Numbered from the stretch's first letter, positions 8,752 to 17,904 are shown. The stretch is DNA of 43,954 nt from Fidelibacterota bacterium (GCA_002705575.1 PAHI01000060.1:1-43954), one strand, 5' to 3'. Made by a program: numbers and translations. The notes: a model not told the origin generated them from the sequence alone.

Positions 8752-9380
8752 TTCTTATAACATACCATCAAGCCATCACGAATAGGCAAAAGAGTATTAA
8801 AAACCCGTGAATCTTTTTGTATATATTGTGCAGTTTTATTCAATATTTTAGAATTAGCATCTTTTGGATTAATAACTTCTCCACTCCAAAGCATGTTATC
8901 TAAAATAATAACCCCTGATTTTTTAACTAGCATAACAACTCTTTTGTAGTATTCTAAATAATTTATTTTATCTGCGTCAATAAAAGCAAAATCAAAAGAA
9001 TTCACCTTAAAACCTTCTATTGTATCTATAGCAGCACCACAATGAACAAATATATTGTTTTCAAGCGATGCCGTTTTTATAAATTTTTTTGCAGTTTTTG
9101 CGTGATCTTTTGCAATTTCACATGTATGAATTTCGCAATTAGGATTATCCATTGCCATGTTAATAGCAGAATAACCTGTAAAAGTACCGATTTCTAATAT
9201 TTTCTTTGCATTTATAGATTTTAGTATTAATTGAATAAAATTACTAACAATAGAGCCTGAAATCATTTGAGGTATTTTTTCATTATTAAATGTATATTGA
9301 TAAATTTCATTTAAAATCTTTGATTCTTGGTTAGAATGTTTAGTACAATATTCTTCAATTTTTTTATCAATAAACTTCAT
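8748..9380 (-). CDS. O-methyltransferase, class I SAM-dependent (caffeoyl-CoA OMT-like)
   Basis: The 210-residue protein is a methyltransferase of the family-3 O-methyltransferases. SAM-binding motif I is ILEIGTFTGYSAI, the acidic motif is CEIAKDH, and the metal/substrate motif is FIDADKINY followed by DNMLWSGEV, as in the divalent-metal-dependent catechol and caffeoyl-CoA methyltransferases. Substrate unknown; bacterial members often act on small phenolics or nucleotides. The gene overlaps both neighbours by 4 bases, indicating translational coupling within an operon. Confidence 0.88.
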   Translation of the reverse strand: MKFIDKKIEEYCTKHSNQESKILNEIYQYTFNNEKIPQMISGSIVSNFIQLILKSINAKKILEIGTFTGYSAINMAMDNPNCEIHTCEIAKDHAKTAKKFIKTASLENNIFVHCGAAIDTIEGFKVNSFDFAFIDADKINYLEYYKRVVMLVKKSGVIILDNMLWSGEVINPKDANSKILNKTAQYIQKDSRVFNTLLPIRDGLMVCYKK

Positions 9381-9634
9381 TTTTCTAGTAGTGTTTTCAA
9401 TTTCCCACTTTGATTTAGCTCAACAAGGCTATCAAACCCTCCAATTGATTTTCCATCGATAATAATTTGAGGAACGGTCATTCCACCTGTTATATCTCGT
9501 AGTTTTTTTCTACTTATACCTTCTTTTTCAATATCAATTTCTTCGTATTTTTGATTTAATTGTGTGAGTAGGTTTTTAGCTAGAGTACATGGATGACACC
9601 AGCTAGCACTATAGATTTTAATTATTTTACTCAT
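9377..9634 (-). CDS. Glutaredoxin (dithiol type)
   Basis: An 85-residue thioredoxin-fold protein. The redox motif is CHPC in SASWCHPCTLAKNLL near residues 13-16, the cis-proline is in GGMTVPQIIIDG and the glutathione-binding tail is IGGFDSLVEL. Length fits a GrxC-like glutaredoxin. It leads a three-gene operon with 4-base overlaps and is divergent from the selenocysteine-type peroxiredoxin, 76 bases away. It is therefore a natural candidate reductant for that enzyme, though this is inference from neighbourhood. Confidence 0.9.
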   Translation of the reverse strand: MSKIIKIYSASWCHPCTLAKNLLTQLNQKYEEIDIEKEGISRKKLRDITGGMTVPQIIIDGKSIGGFDSLVELNQSGKLKTLLEK

Positions 9635-9683
9635 ATTATTGTAAAGCTTTTCATTGAAATAAATTATAAAGAATATAAATTAG

Positions 9684-9689
9684 TATAAT
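9684..9689 (+). promoter_or_regulatory. Probable -10 box for the peroxiredoxin gene
   Basis: TATAAT, an exact sigma-70 -10 hexamer, lies 21 bases before the start ATG at 9711, in the 76-base divergent spacer with the glutaredoxin gene. No convincing -35 hexamer is visible at 16-18 bases upstream (AAATTA there), and the nearest TTGAAA is too far away. A ribosome binding site TAAGGA lies at 9698-9703, seven bases before the ATG. Confidence 0.5.
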
Positions 9690-9710
9690 CAAATATGTAA
9701 GGATTTAATT

Positions 9711-10166
9711 ATGTTATTAAAAGTTGGAGATAAAGCACCAGAATTCTGTTTGTCTGACTCAGACAACAGTAATATCTCATTATCAGATTTTGAAGGAAAA
9801 AAGGTAGTTCTATGGTTTTTCCCTAAAGCAAATACTCCAGGATGAGTTGTTGAAGGAAAGGGATTCCGTGATGAATTTGAAAAATTTAAAGAAAAAAATA
9901 TGATAATTGTTGGATGTTCTGCAGACCCCCCGTCTAAACAAAAAGTTTTTTGTGAAAAGCAAGATTTACCATACACAATGCTATGTGATGAGGATCATTC
10001 TATGTTAGAGGATTATGGTGTTTGGGGACTGAAGAAGTTTATGGGAAGAGAGTATATGGGCATTTCTCGTGTTACATATATTATATCTGAGGATGGAATA
10101 ATTGAAAAAGTGTATCCTAAAGTCAAAACATCAAATCACGCTCAAGAAATTTTAAATGATTATTAG
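9711..10166 (+). CDS. PrxQ/BCP-type peroxiredoxin with in-frame UGA, probable selenoprotein
   Basis: Reads as a complete 151-residue PrxQ (bacterioferritin comigratory protein) if TGA 9843-9845, codon 45, is decoded. The first part is MLLKVGDKAPEFCLSDSD and FFPKANTPG; the UGA replaces the peroxidatic Cys of the TPGC motif; then VVEGKGFRDEF continues in frame, followed by IIVGCSADPP, GVWGLKKFMGREYMGISR and the family C-terminus. The rest of the frame is undamaged. PrxQ proteins use a second cysteine either five residues on (here Lys50) or about 36 residues on; Cys81 sits at the second position. UGA is used as a normal stop elsewhere (nrdJ, for example), so this is not a reassigned code. A conventional gene caller would report only the fragment from ATG 9900. 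A nonsense mutation or sequencing error is the alternative but would have to hit exactly the catalytic codon. Requires SelA/B/C/D elsewhere in the genome. Confidence 0.85.
9843..9886 (+). promoter_or_regulatory. Candidate bacterial SECIS region after the UGA
   Basis: Bacterial selenocysteine insertion needs an mRNA hairpin just 3' of the UGA. By eye one can pair GGAA (9855-9858) with TTCC (9864-9867) around the loop AGGGA, and, below a small internal loop, TTGTTG (9847-9852) with TGATGA (9869-9874), mostly through G-U and A-U pairs. The loop begins 13 bases after the UGA, slightly nearer than the usual 16 or more. A second AU-only hairpin (AATTT 9874-9878 with AAATT 9882-9886, loop GAA) starts its loop 33 bases after the UGA. 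Neither was computed; bacterial SECIS elements are poorly conserved. Confidence 0.45.
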
Positions 10167-10186
10167 CAAATAAAGGAAAATTATAA

Positions 10187-13105
10187 ATGAATCAAGAGTC
10201 TTTAATGAAGAAATATAAAAATGTACTAGCAGCAGTAGTTGTTGTAGTTATAATTATAGTAGGTTTTAATAGAAATCAGAAAAATAATAAACAAGACCCT
10301 CTAAAAGTTCAAACTTATATATTGGATAACGGATTAACCGTTTATTTAAATGAAGATCATAATACAACGAGTGTTTTTGGTGCAATTGCTGTAAGAGGAG
10401 GAAGCAAAAGAGATCCTAAAGATGCAACTGGAATAGCTCATTATTTAGAACATCTTTTATTTAAGGGCACAGAACAGATGGGAACTATCGATTTTGAGTC
10501 TGAGAAGATTTTTTTAGATAGCATTGAATTCAAATATGAAGAATTAGGACAAACATCTAACGAAAAGCAAAGGTTAAAAATTCAATCAGATATAAACAAA
10601 TTATCATTAAAAGCATCAGAATATGCTATACCTAATGAATTTGACCGAATTATGGAAAGCATCGGTGGAAGCTGGGTCAACGCTTATACTACTCCAGATG
10701 CTATTGTATATCTTAATAAATTTCCAGGGGATCAAATAAATAAATGGCTTGAAATATATAGTCATCGTTTTGTAAATCCAGTATTTCGACTTTTTCAATC
10801 AGAGCTTGAAACTGTTTATGAAGAAAAAAATCGAAGTCTAGATAGTTTTTTTAGACAGCTTTTTGAAGCTTATTTTGATAAGTTTTTTAAAAATCACCCA
10901 TACGGTCAACAAACCACACTAGGATCAGTTGAACATTTAAAAAATCCATCGCTTAGTAAAATGAAACAATATTTTGATGATTATTATGTAGCTAATAATA
11001 TGGCGTTAATTATTACAGGAGATATTGATGTTGACAAAGTATTGCCCATTATTAAAGAAAAGTTTGGAGGTTGGAAAAGGGGTAAAAATCAATCACCAGT
11101 AAATATTAAAGAAGAAGATTTTAAGGGACGAGAATTTATTTCAAAAAACATGACCCCTATCAAAATAGGAACTTTAGGATTTAGAACTGCTCCTGCTGCT
11201 CACAAAGATAATTTAATTCTAGAGGTTTGTTCGGGTCTATTAACGAATGAATCAAGGACAGGTTTGATAGATGAATTAGTTATAAATGGAAAAATTCAGG
11301 ATGCTGGAATTTACAATATGGACTTTGTCGATCATGGTGGCACTATGTTTTATTTTGTTCCAACACAAGGAGGTCAATCTTTAGGAGATGCTGAAGCTTT
11401 ATTAATGTCACAAGTTGAAAAGCTTAAAAGGGGAGATTTTAGTGATCAAAGCTTCAATGCTTTAAAGCTATCTATGATTCGCCAATATGAAGAAGCATTA
11501 GAAAACATGGAAGGCAGATTATTTAGTCTAATTGATACATATATTAAAGACTACAGTTGGAAAGATGTAATTGATTGGCCAAAAAAATTAGATAAAGTTT
11601 CTAAAAAAAATGTAGTTGAAATTGCTAATAAATATTTCAATGATAATTATTTAGTTATGCATTCAAACGAAGGCTCAATTGATAAATATAAATTAGAAAA
11701 GCCACCATTTAAACCTGTTATTCCTAAAAATTCAGAAGCTTCATCTCAGTTTGCAAAAGACCTAAAGCTAATATCAGAGGGAGAACTAAACTTACAGTTT
11801 ATAGAATTTGATAAAGATATTAAATTTAAAGATATTAAAAAAAATGTTCATCTTTATCATACCTACAACCCAATTAATAGTATATTTAATCTTACTTTTC
11901 AATATGGTGTTGGAACCTTAGAAAATCCAATGTTAGATCAAACAGCTGATTTGCTTAATATGTTAGGTACAAGTACGTATAAATTTGATGATTTTAAAAA
12001 AGAGCTTCAGGAAATTGGAACGGCAATTTCTTTTAGTACAAGCAAAGATTATTTCAACATTAATATTAAAGGATTTGATAAAAATATTGTTAAATCATTA
12101 GAGTATCTATCTGAATTTATCAAAAATGTTAAAGGAGATGATGAAAAAATTAAAATTTTAGCTGATAATGCTAAAACAGAGCGGAAAGTTGAAAATGAAG
12201 AGCCATCAACAATTGGAGAAGCTTTAAGTGATTTTGTGATGTGGGGAGATCAGTCATATTATTTGAGGAGGCTAAATATTGGTGAGGTTGAGAACTCAGA
12301 ATCTTCAGATTATATAGATGCTTTTAATAATGCCATGAAATATGAGCTAGATATTTTATATACTGGTCAAATAGATTTAGATACTTTATCATCACATATT
12401 TCTAGAATTTTAGTATTACCGGAAGATTCCTTCAAATCTAATTCTCCAGTAGATCTAATTCCTAGCAATATAAATAAAAACGTAGTGTATGTAATACATG
12501 ATGGTAATGCTGTTCAAAGTCAAATATATTTTGGAATGGTTAGTAATCCAGTTAATCAAAAATTACGTAATCAAAGTAAAGCTTATAATAAATATTTTAG
12601 TGGTGGAATGAGTAGTATTGTATTTCAAGAAATTAGAGAGTTTAGGTCGCTCGCGTATAGTTCTTGGGGATATTTTAGAAGGCCATGGAGAAACAGTAAT
12701 CCTGGTGTATTTATAGGTTATGTAGGCTGCCAGACAGACAAAACATTAGAATCTATTTCTACCTTTAAAGAAATTTTAATAAATATGCCTCAGAAACCAG
12801 AACGCATTGAACAAGTTCAGTCTAGCCTTATTAAGAGTATTAATTCAGAGAGACCTAATTTTAGAGCCTATCCTAGTATTGTATCTAATTGGAAAAAGAT
12901 GGGTTACATTAATGATCCAAGAAAAAATCAAGTTGAATATTTTAAAAATATGTCTTTTTCTGAAATCGTTGATTTTCAAAAAAATCAAATTGCAGTCAAG
13001 CCCTTAGTGATAAGCATATTAACAGATACAAATCGTGTTAGTATGAAGGGCTTAAAACAATATGGTGAAATGATAATTCTGAATAAAAAAGATATTCTTA
13101 ATTAG
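10187..13105 (+). CDS. M16-family zinc metallopeptidase, membrane-anchored, full-length
   Basis: The 972-residue protein is a two-domain pitrilysin-like peptidase. A hydrophobic segment near residues 14-27 (LAAVVVVVIIIVGF) is a signal anchor, placing the enzyme in the periplasm. The inverted zinc motif HxxEH is HYLEH at residues 85-89 and the third ligand lies in ELETVYEEKNR; between them is an insertion rich in charged residues. The C-terminal half is the inactive partner domain with the conserved FREIREFRSLAYS-type motif (FQEIREFRSLAYSSWG). Start ATG 10187 has AAAGGA nearby; a second in-frame ATG six codons later is possible. It follows the peroxiredoxin by 20 bases and may share its transcript. 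The 3' end overlaps glyS by 4 bases tail to tail. Confidence 0.93.
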   Translation: MNQESLMKKYKNVLAAVVVVVIIIVGFNRNQKNNKQDPLKVQTYILDNGLTVYLNEDHNTTSVFGAIAVRGGSKRDPKDATGIAHYLEHLLFKGTEQMGTIDFESEKIFLDSIEFKYEELGQTSNEKQRLKIQSDINKLSLKASEYAIPNEFDRIMESIGGSWVNAYTTPDAIVYLNKFPGDQINKWLEIYSHRFVNPVFRLFQSELETVYEEKNRSLDSFFRQLFEAYFDKFFKNHPYGQQTTLGSVEHLKNPSLSKMKQYFDDYYVANNMALIITGDIDVDKVLPIIKEKFGGWKRGKNQSPVNIKEEDFKGREFISKNMTPIKIGTLGFRTAPAAHKDNLILEVCSGLLTNESRTGLIDELVINGKIQDAGIYNMDFVDHGGTMFYFVPTQGGQSLGDAEALLMSQVEKLKRGDFSDQSFNALKLSMIRQYEEALENMEGRLFSLIDTYIKDYSWKDVIDWPKKLDKVSKKNVVEIANKYFNDNYLVMHSNEGSIDKYKLEKPPFKPVIPKNSEASSQFAKDLKLISEGELNLQFIEFDKDIKFKDIKKNVHLYHTYNPINSIFNLTFQYGVGTLENPMLDQTADLLNMLGTSTYKFDDFKKELQEIGTAISFSTSKDYFNINIKGFDKNIVKSLEYLSEFIKNVKGDDEKIKILADNAKTERKVENEEPSTIGEALSDFVMWGDQSYYLRRLNIGEVENSESSDYIDAFNNAMKYELDILYTGQIDLDTLSSHISRILVLPEDSFKSNSPVDLIPSNINKNVVYVIHDGNAVQSQIYFGMVSNPVNQKLRNQSKAYNKYFSGGMSSIVFQEIREFRSLAYSSWGYFRRPWRNSNPGVFIGYVGCQTDKTLESISTFKEILINMPQKPERIEQVQSSLIKSINSERPNFRAYPSIVSNWKKMGYINDPRKNQVEYFKNMSFSEIVDFQKNQIAVKPLVISILTDTNRVSMKGLKQYGEMIILNKKDILN

Positions 13106-14568
13106 GTAATAAAATCATTAATTACATCTTTTATTTTCTCTATGGAAACTCTAGATTGCTCCATAGTGTCTCTATTACGTAAAGTAACAGTGTTTTCCGA
13201 TATTGTATCGTGATCAATTGTTATCCCAAGAGGAGTGCCTGCTTCATCTTGTCTGCGATAGCGCTTTCCTATTGAGCCCCCAGAGTCATAAAAAACACGG
13301 AAACTATTTTTTAAATCAGATGTTAGTTTTTGTGCAATCTCAGGCATCCCTTGCTTATTCATTAAAGGAAAAATTGCTACGTTAATTGGTGCAATTTTAG
13401 GTGATAATTTTAATACTGTTCTCTTGTCTCCATTTACTTCCTCTTCTTTATAAGCATCTGCAAGGACAGTTAATATAGCACGATCTACACCAGCAGATGT
13501 CTCTACAACAGCAGGCACAAAATGATTGTTATTGACTGTATCAAAGTAGGTTAATTTTTTACTGCTATGCTCCATGTGTTGGTCTAAATCATAGGTTCCT
13601 CTATCTGCTATTCCTTCTAGCTCTGACCACCCAAAATCAAATTTATACTCAACATCAAAACAGGCAGATGAATAATGTGCAAGCTCATCATCTGCATGTG
13701 CTCGTAAGCGAAGTTTTTCTTCTGCGATACCTAGTTTTTTAAACCAGGTCAAACGTTCTTCAGACCAATACTTTAACCATTTTTTAGTATCATCTTTATG
13801 GCAGAAAAACTCCATTTCCATTTGCTCAAATTCTCGTGTTCTAAAAATAAAATTACCTGTAGTTATTTCATTTCTAAATGCTTTTCCAATTTGAGCAATT
13901 CCAAATGGAAGTTTTTGTCGTGCAGTTGACTGTATATTTAAATAATTTACAAAAATACCTTGAGCAGTTTCGGGTCTCATATAAATCTCAGAACCGGATT
14001 CTTGAACCGGCCCCATATGTGTTTTAAACATTAGATTAAATTGTCTTAGATCTGTCCAATCGCCGATTTTTTTATTAAAAGGATCAACAACGCCGCAATT
14101 CTTCATAATGGCACCACTATTTTCTGAAGCCATTAGCTGTACGATAATTGCTTGATAAAGCTCATCTCTATTTTCATAATTATTATTTAGTTTAAAGTTT
14201 GTTAGTAAGGCTTCAATAATAGATACTTCCTGTTCATTTAATAGATGATCAACACGATATCGTTTTTTAGTTTCTTTATTGTCAATTAAAGGATCATGAA
14301 AATTTTCAACATGGCCACTTGCTTCCCATACTTTAGGGTGCATTAATATAGCAGAGTCCATTCCTACAACATTCTCATTTGCTGTAACAATTGACTTCCA
14401 CCAAAGATCTTTAATATTTCTTTTTAACTCTACGCCTAGAGGTCCGTAGTCCCATGTTGATGCAAGCCCCCCATATATTTCACTGCTTTGAAATATAAAT
14501 CCACGTCTTTTTGAAAGTGAGGTTAAAATATCTATAATTTTGTTGTTAGATTTAGGCATATTAATCAC
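13102..14568 (-). CDS. glyS: Glycine--tRNA ligase, single-chain (alpha2) type
   Basis: Charges tRNA-Gly. The 488-residue class II synthetase belongs to the homodimeric type (also found in eukaryotes), not the alpha2-beta2 type of E. coli. Marks are the N-terminal RRGFIFQSSEIYGGLASTW and DYGPLG, MRPETAQGIFVNY, the motif 2 region around FGIAQIGKAFRNEI, and the motif 3 AGVDRAILTVL, with an anticodon-binding domain at the end. It overlaps the topA stop by 4 bases at a GTG start (14566-14568); an ATG three codons later (14557-14559) is the other plausible start, giving MPKSNNK. No strong ribosome binding site marks either. Same operon as topA. Confidence 0.94.
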   Translation of the reverse strand: MINMPKSNNKIIDILTSLSKRRGFIFQSSEIYGGLASTWDYGPLGVELKRNIKDLWWKSIVTANENVVGMDSAILMHPKVWEASGHVENFHDPLIDNKETKKRYRVDHLLNEQEVSIIEALLTNFKLNNNYENRDELYQAIIVQLMASENSGAIMKNCGVVDPFNKKIGDWTDLRQFNLMFKTHMGPVQESGSEIYMRPETAQGIFVNYLNIQSTARQKLPFGIAQIGKAFRNEITTGNFIFRTREFEQMEMEFFCHKDDTKKWLKYWSEERLTWFKKLGIAEEKLRLRAHADDELAHYSSACFDVEYKFDFGWSELEGIADRGTYDLDQHMEHSSKKLTYFDTVNNNHFVPAVVETSAGVDRAILTVLADAYKEEEVNGDKRTVLKLSPKIAPINVAIFPLMNKQGMPEIAQKLTSDLKNSFRVFYDSGGSIGKRYRRQDEAGTPLGITIDHDTISENTVTLRNRDTMEQSRVSIEKIKDVINDFIT

Positions 14569-17033
14569 TTTTTCTTTTTTCTTTTAAATTTTGTGGGGCC
14601 TTTTGCTTTCTTTGCAGCTATAATTTCTTGGGCTGTATTAAGATCCATGGATTCAATTTCTTTATCTTTAGGGAAAGGTGCATTAATTTTTTGATTTGTT
14701 ATATATGGCCCGTATCGACCTTTTTTAATTTCTATTTTATTGCCATCCTCATCCTTACCTAAATCCTTTATTACCTGAGGAGATTTGTTTTTTCTATTTT
14801 TTAGTAATTCAAGCGCTGTATTAAGATCCATATCAAGAAAGGTCGAATGCTCATAAACACTAGCATTAATCTTTCCGGCTTTAATGTATGGTCCATATCT
14901 TCCAATATCTAGAGTTATTATATCGTCAGTTTCATCCCATTTTCCTATTTCTTTAGGAAGACCCATAATTTTTTGTGCAATTTCAGGAGTCACATCTGAT
15001 ATTGCTTGTCCTGGCAGCAAAGATTTCATTTTTTTTTGACATTTTAAATAAGGGCCATATCGTCCAACTTTAAGAAAAATAGGTTCATTAGATTGAATAT
15101 CTAAAGCAATAGGAACCTCACTTTTTTCAGATTCAGAGAATAATTCTAAAACTTTATCATTATTTAATTGATCTGGCGCAATATCATCATATACATTTGT
15201 TGTTTTTCCATTATTATCTATATATACGCCAAATTTTCCGATTTTTAATTCATATGTATCATCATTAATAGAGTACCGCTTAATTAGCTTTGATGTATTA
15301 ATATCGATATCACGGTTTAAAAGATTATTAAGCCCTTTAACATTATCATCTCCAAACCAAAAACCATTTAAAAAATTAATATAATCTAACTTATTATTTG
15401 ATATTTGGTCAAGGTTATCTTCAAGGCTCGCTGTATATTGCAAGTCTACTAGATCTTCAAAGTTAGACTCTAAGAATTGAACTACAGCATATGCAGAAAA
15501 GTTTGGAACCATTGCTCCATTTATTTTATTAATATATTTTAGTTGAATCTTATCCATAATTGTTGCATATGTTGATGGTCTTCCTATTCCTAGCGCCTCT
15601 AACTCTTTTACTAAAGATGCTTCAGTAAAGCGTCCAATTGGTTTTGTGAAGTGTTGTTTTCCATCAACAGATTTCATATTAAGACTGTCGTTTTTGTTTA
15701 AAATGGGAAGCGCTTTATCTTCTTCTTTTTTTGAATCGGTTGACTCATTATAGATAGATAAAAATCCAGGGAATTCAATAGTCTTGCCTCTTGCTTCAAA
15801 TAGGCAATCACTTGCACTAATTGAAACAACAGTATTTATAATTTTTGCAGATTTCATTTGTGATGCAACCGTTCTTTTCCAAATCAAATCATATAATTTC
15901 CATTCTTTCTCATCTAATTTTGATTTAAGATGCTTGGGGTGAATAATATTTCCTGCAGGTCGTATTGCTTCGTGGGCTTCTTGAGCATTTTTTACTTTAT
16001 TTTTGTATGTACGAGGCTTATTAGGAAGATTAGAAGGATTATCTTTTTTAATAATATTGCGTATTTGTTCAACAGCCTGATTTGCGATATTAATTGAGTC
16101 TGTTCTCATATACGTAATATACCCCGCCTGATATAGGTTTTGTGCTAAGCGCATAACATTTTTAGAGCTTGTATGCAGTTTTCGTATTCCATCTTGTTGC
16201 AAAGTAGAAGTTATAAATGGAGGATAGGGGTTTTGAGTATAAGGTTTCTTCTGAACATCAAGTACTTTCCAGTATGAGTTTTTAAGTTTTTCAATTATAC
16301 TATTTGACAAGGTATTATCTAAAAGCATTTTGTCTTTTGTTGTTAGCTCTCCATTTTTTTTGTTGAAGTCTTTTCCTGTTGCGAGATTCTTGTTATTGCT
16401 TTTAAGTAATTTTGCCTCAAATTCAATATTGCTTTTTATAAGTTTTGCTGATATACTCCAATACTCACTTTTAACAAACCCTGAACGTTCTTTTTCTCTA
16501 TCAACAACGATTTTAATAGCAGGGCTTTGTACTCGACCTGCCGATAAACCTGAAGCCACATTTTTCCAGAGTTTGTTTGAAACGGGAAAACCTAGCAACC
16601 TATCGATAACTCGTCGAGTTTCCTGAGCATTTACTAGTGAGACATCTATTTCCCGAGTATTATTAAATGAATCCAAGATTGCATCTTTGGTGATTTCATT
16701 AAACACTAATCTTTTTATAGGTATTGAAGGTTTTAATGCTTCAACAAGGTGCCAAGCAATTGCTTCTCCCTCTCTATCTGGATCAGTTGCAAGATATAGT
16801 TCACTTGCTTTATTTAGACAGGACTTTAAGTTTTTCAGATTTGCCCTAGATATTGTTTCTACATATGTAGTTTTAAAATTCTTATCAGGATCAATTCCTA
16901 AATCACTTTTAGGTAAATCTCGGATATGCCCTACTGATGCTTCAACGAGATAATTGTCACCCAAAAACTTTTTCAGAGTTTTTGCTTTGGATGGAGATTC
17001 AACAATAATTAAATGATAATCTTTTGCTGTCAT
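14565..17033 (-). CDS. topA: DNA topoisomerase I (type IA) with C-terminal GRYGPY repeats
   Basis: Relaxes negatively supercoiled DNA through a transient 5'-phosphotyrosyl link. The 822-residue protein has the toprim domain (IVESPSKAKTLKKFLG, TDPDREGEAIAWH), the active-site tyrosine in YITYMRTDSI, and the QEAHEAIRPA motif. Instead of zinc ribbons the C-terminus has four topoisomerase C-terminal repeats with the core G(R/K)(Y/F)G(P/V)Y: KIGKFGVYI, KVGRYGPYLK, DIGRYGPYIKAG and KKGRYGPYIT, followed by a basic KKKK tail. This form is usual in Bacteroidota and related lineages. First gene of the topA-glyS operon, divergent from the DUF2797 gene. Confidence 0.96.
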   Translation of the reverse strand: MTAKDYHLIIVESPSKAKTLKKFLGDNYLVEASVGHIRDLPKSDLGIDPDKNFKTTYVETISRANLKNLKSCLNKASELYLATDPDREGEAIAWHLVEALKPSIPIKRLVFNEITKDAILDSFNNTREIDVSLVNAQETRRVIDRLLGFPVSNKLWKNVASGLSAGRVQSPAIKIVVDREKERSGFVKSEYWSISAKLIKSNIEFEAKLLKSNNKNLATGKDFNKKNGELTTKDKMLLDNTLSNSIIEKLKNSYWKVLDVQKKPYTQNPYPPFITSTLQQDGIRKLHTSSKNVMRLAQNLYQAGYITYMRTDSINIANQAVEQIRNIIKKDNPSNLPNKPRTYKNKVKNAQEAHEAIRPAGNIIHPKHLKSKLDEKEWKLYDLIWKRTVASQMKSAKIINTVVSISASDCLFEARGKTIEFPGFLSIYNESTDSKKEEDKALPILNKNDSLNMKSVDGKQHFTKPIGRFTEASLVKELEALGIGRPSTYATIMDKIQLKYINKINGAMVPNFSAYAVVQFLESNFEDLVDLQYTASLEDNLDQISNNKLDYINFLNGFWFGDDNVKGLNNLLNRDIDINTSKLIKRYSINDDTYELKIGKFGVYIDNNGKTTNVYDDIAPDQLNNDKVLELFSESEKSEVPIALDIQSNEPIFLKVGRYGPYLKCQKKMKSLLPGQAISDVTPEIAQKIMGLPKEIGKWDETDDIITLDIGRYGPYIKAGKINASVYEHSTFLDMDLNTALELLKNRKNKSPQVIKDLGKDEDGNKIEIKKGRYGPYITNQKINAPFPKDKEIESMDLNTAQEIIAAKKAKGPTKFKRKKKK

Positions 17034-17100
17034 ATATATAAAAATTTATTAATCTTTAGGTGTAATCTCGCAAGGAATTCTTTTAAAGAGCAAAAAAAAT

Positions 17101-17904
17101 ATGATCAAATTAGAAGGAAATGTAAAAAAAATGAAAGCTGAAAATAAAGATGTAATTCAGTATTATTTTGTTTTATCTGGCCAAATTACACCTATAAATG
17201 AATACATTGGAGCAACAATTTCATTAAAATGGAATGGAATAATTAATTGTGTTAAATGTGGAAATAAAACCAAGAAATCTTTTTTTCAAGGATTTTGTTA
17301 TCCGTGTTTTATAAACGCTCCAGAATCTTCAGAGTGCATATTAAGGCCAGAGCTTTGCCAAGCACATAAAGGAATTAGTCGTGATATGGAATGGTCTAAG
17401 CGTTATTGTCTAAGCAATCATTATGTATACTTATCGTTAACATCAGGAATTAAAGTAGGGGTTACACGATACTCCCAAATTCCTACTAGATGGATTGATC
17501 AAGGTGCGATTAAAGCATTAAAAATTGCTCGGACACCAAATCGGTATCTTGCAGGAGCTATAGAAGTAAAACTTAAAGATTTTGTTTCAGATAGGACATC
17601 ATGGCAAAAAATGCTTAAAAACGATGTAGACAAGGAAACAGATTTATATCAATATCGTGAAACCTTAAAAAATAATTTATCGGCTGATTTAAAAGAATAT
17701 ATTTTAGATGTAGAAAATGAGCAATCTTTAAACTATCCTGTTGCCCAATATCCAGAAAAAATAAAAAGTATTAACTTTGATAAAGTTGAAAAGTACGAGG
17801 GGATATTAACGGGGATTAAAGGCCAGTATATATATCTAGATAATCAATATGTAGTTAATATGAGAAAATATTCAGGCTATTATTTTCAAATTAATTTATT
17901 ATAA
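17101..17904 (+). CDS. DUF2797 family protein
   Basis: The 267-residue protein matches what I know of DUF2797: a zinc-ribbon-like CVKCGNKTKKSFFQGFCYPC near residues 58-77, a cysteine pair around SSECILRPELCQAH, then a GIY-YIG/T5orf172-like segment VYLSLTSGIKVGVTRYSQI with TRWIDQGA. No function is established for the family; the nuclease-like core suggests nucleic acid binding, which is inference. It is alone on the plus strand, divergent from topA by 67 bases, and its last 19 bases overlap the convergent amidohydrolase, the longest such overlap in the window. Confidence 0.8.
   Translation: MIKLEGNVKKMKAENKDVIQYYFVLSGQITPINEYIGATISLKWNGIINCVKCGNKTKKSFFQGFCYPCFINAPESSECILRPELCQAHKGISRDMEWSKRYCLSNHYVYLSLTSGIKVGVTRYSQIPTRWIDQGAIKALKIARTPNRYLAGAIEVKLKDFVSDRTSWQKMLKNDVDKETDLYQYRETLKNNLSADLKEYILDVENEQSLNYPVAQYPEKIKSINFDKVEKYEGILTGIKGQYIYLDNQYVVNMRKYSGYYFQINLL

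Noticed and set aside
9843..9845. UGA read as tryptophan (altered genetic code)
   Set aside because: UGA serves as the stop of nrdJ and other genes, Trp is encoded by TGG throughout, and the residue at this position in the family is Cys, not Trp.
9689..9976. Minus-strand ORF opposite the peroxiredoxin
   Set aside because: It is a shadow of the peroxiredoxin frame with no ribosome binding site or homology. The interrupted plus-strand frame explains the region better.
9900..10166. Independent small gene from ATG 9900
   Set aside because: It is the C-terminal part of PrxQ without the catalytic centre and has no ribosome binding site; it continues the frame upstream of the UGA.
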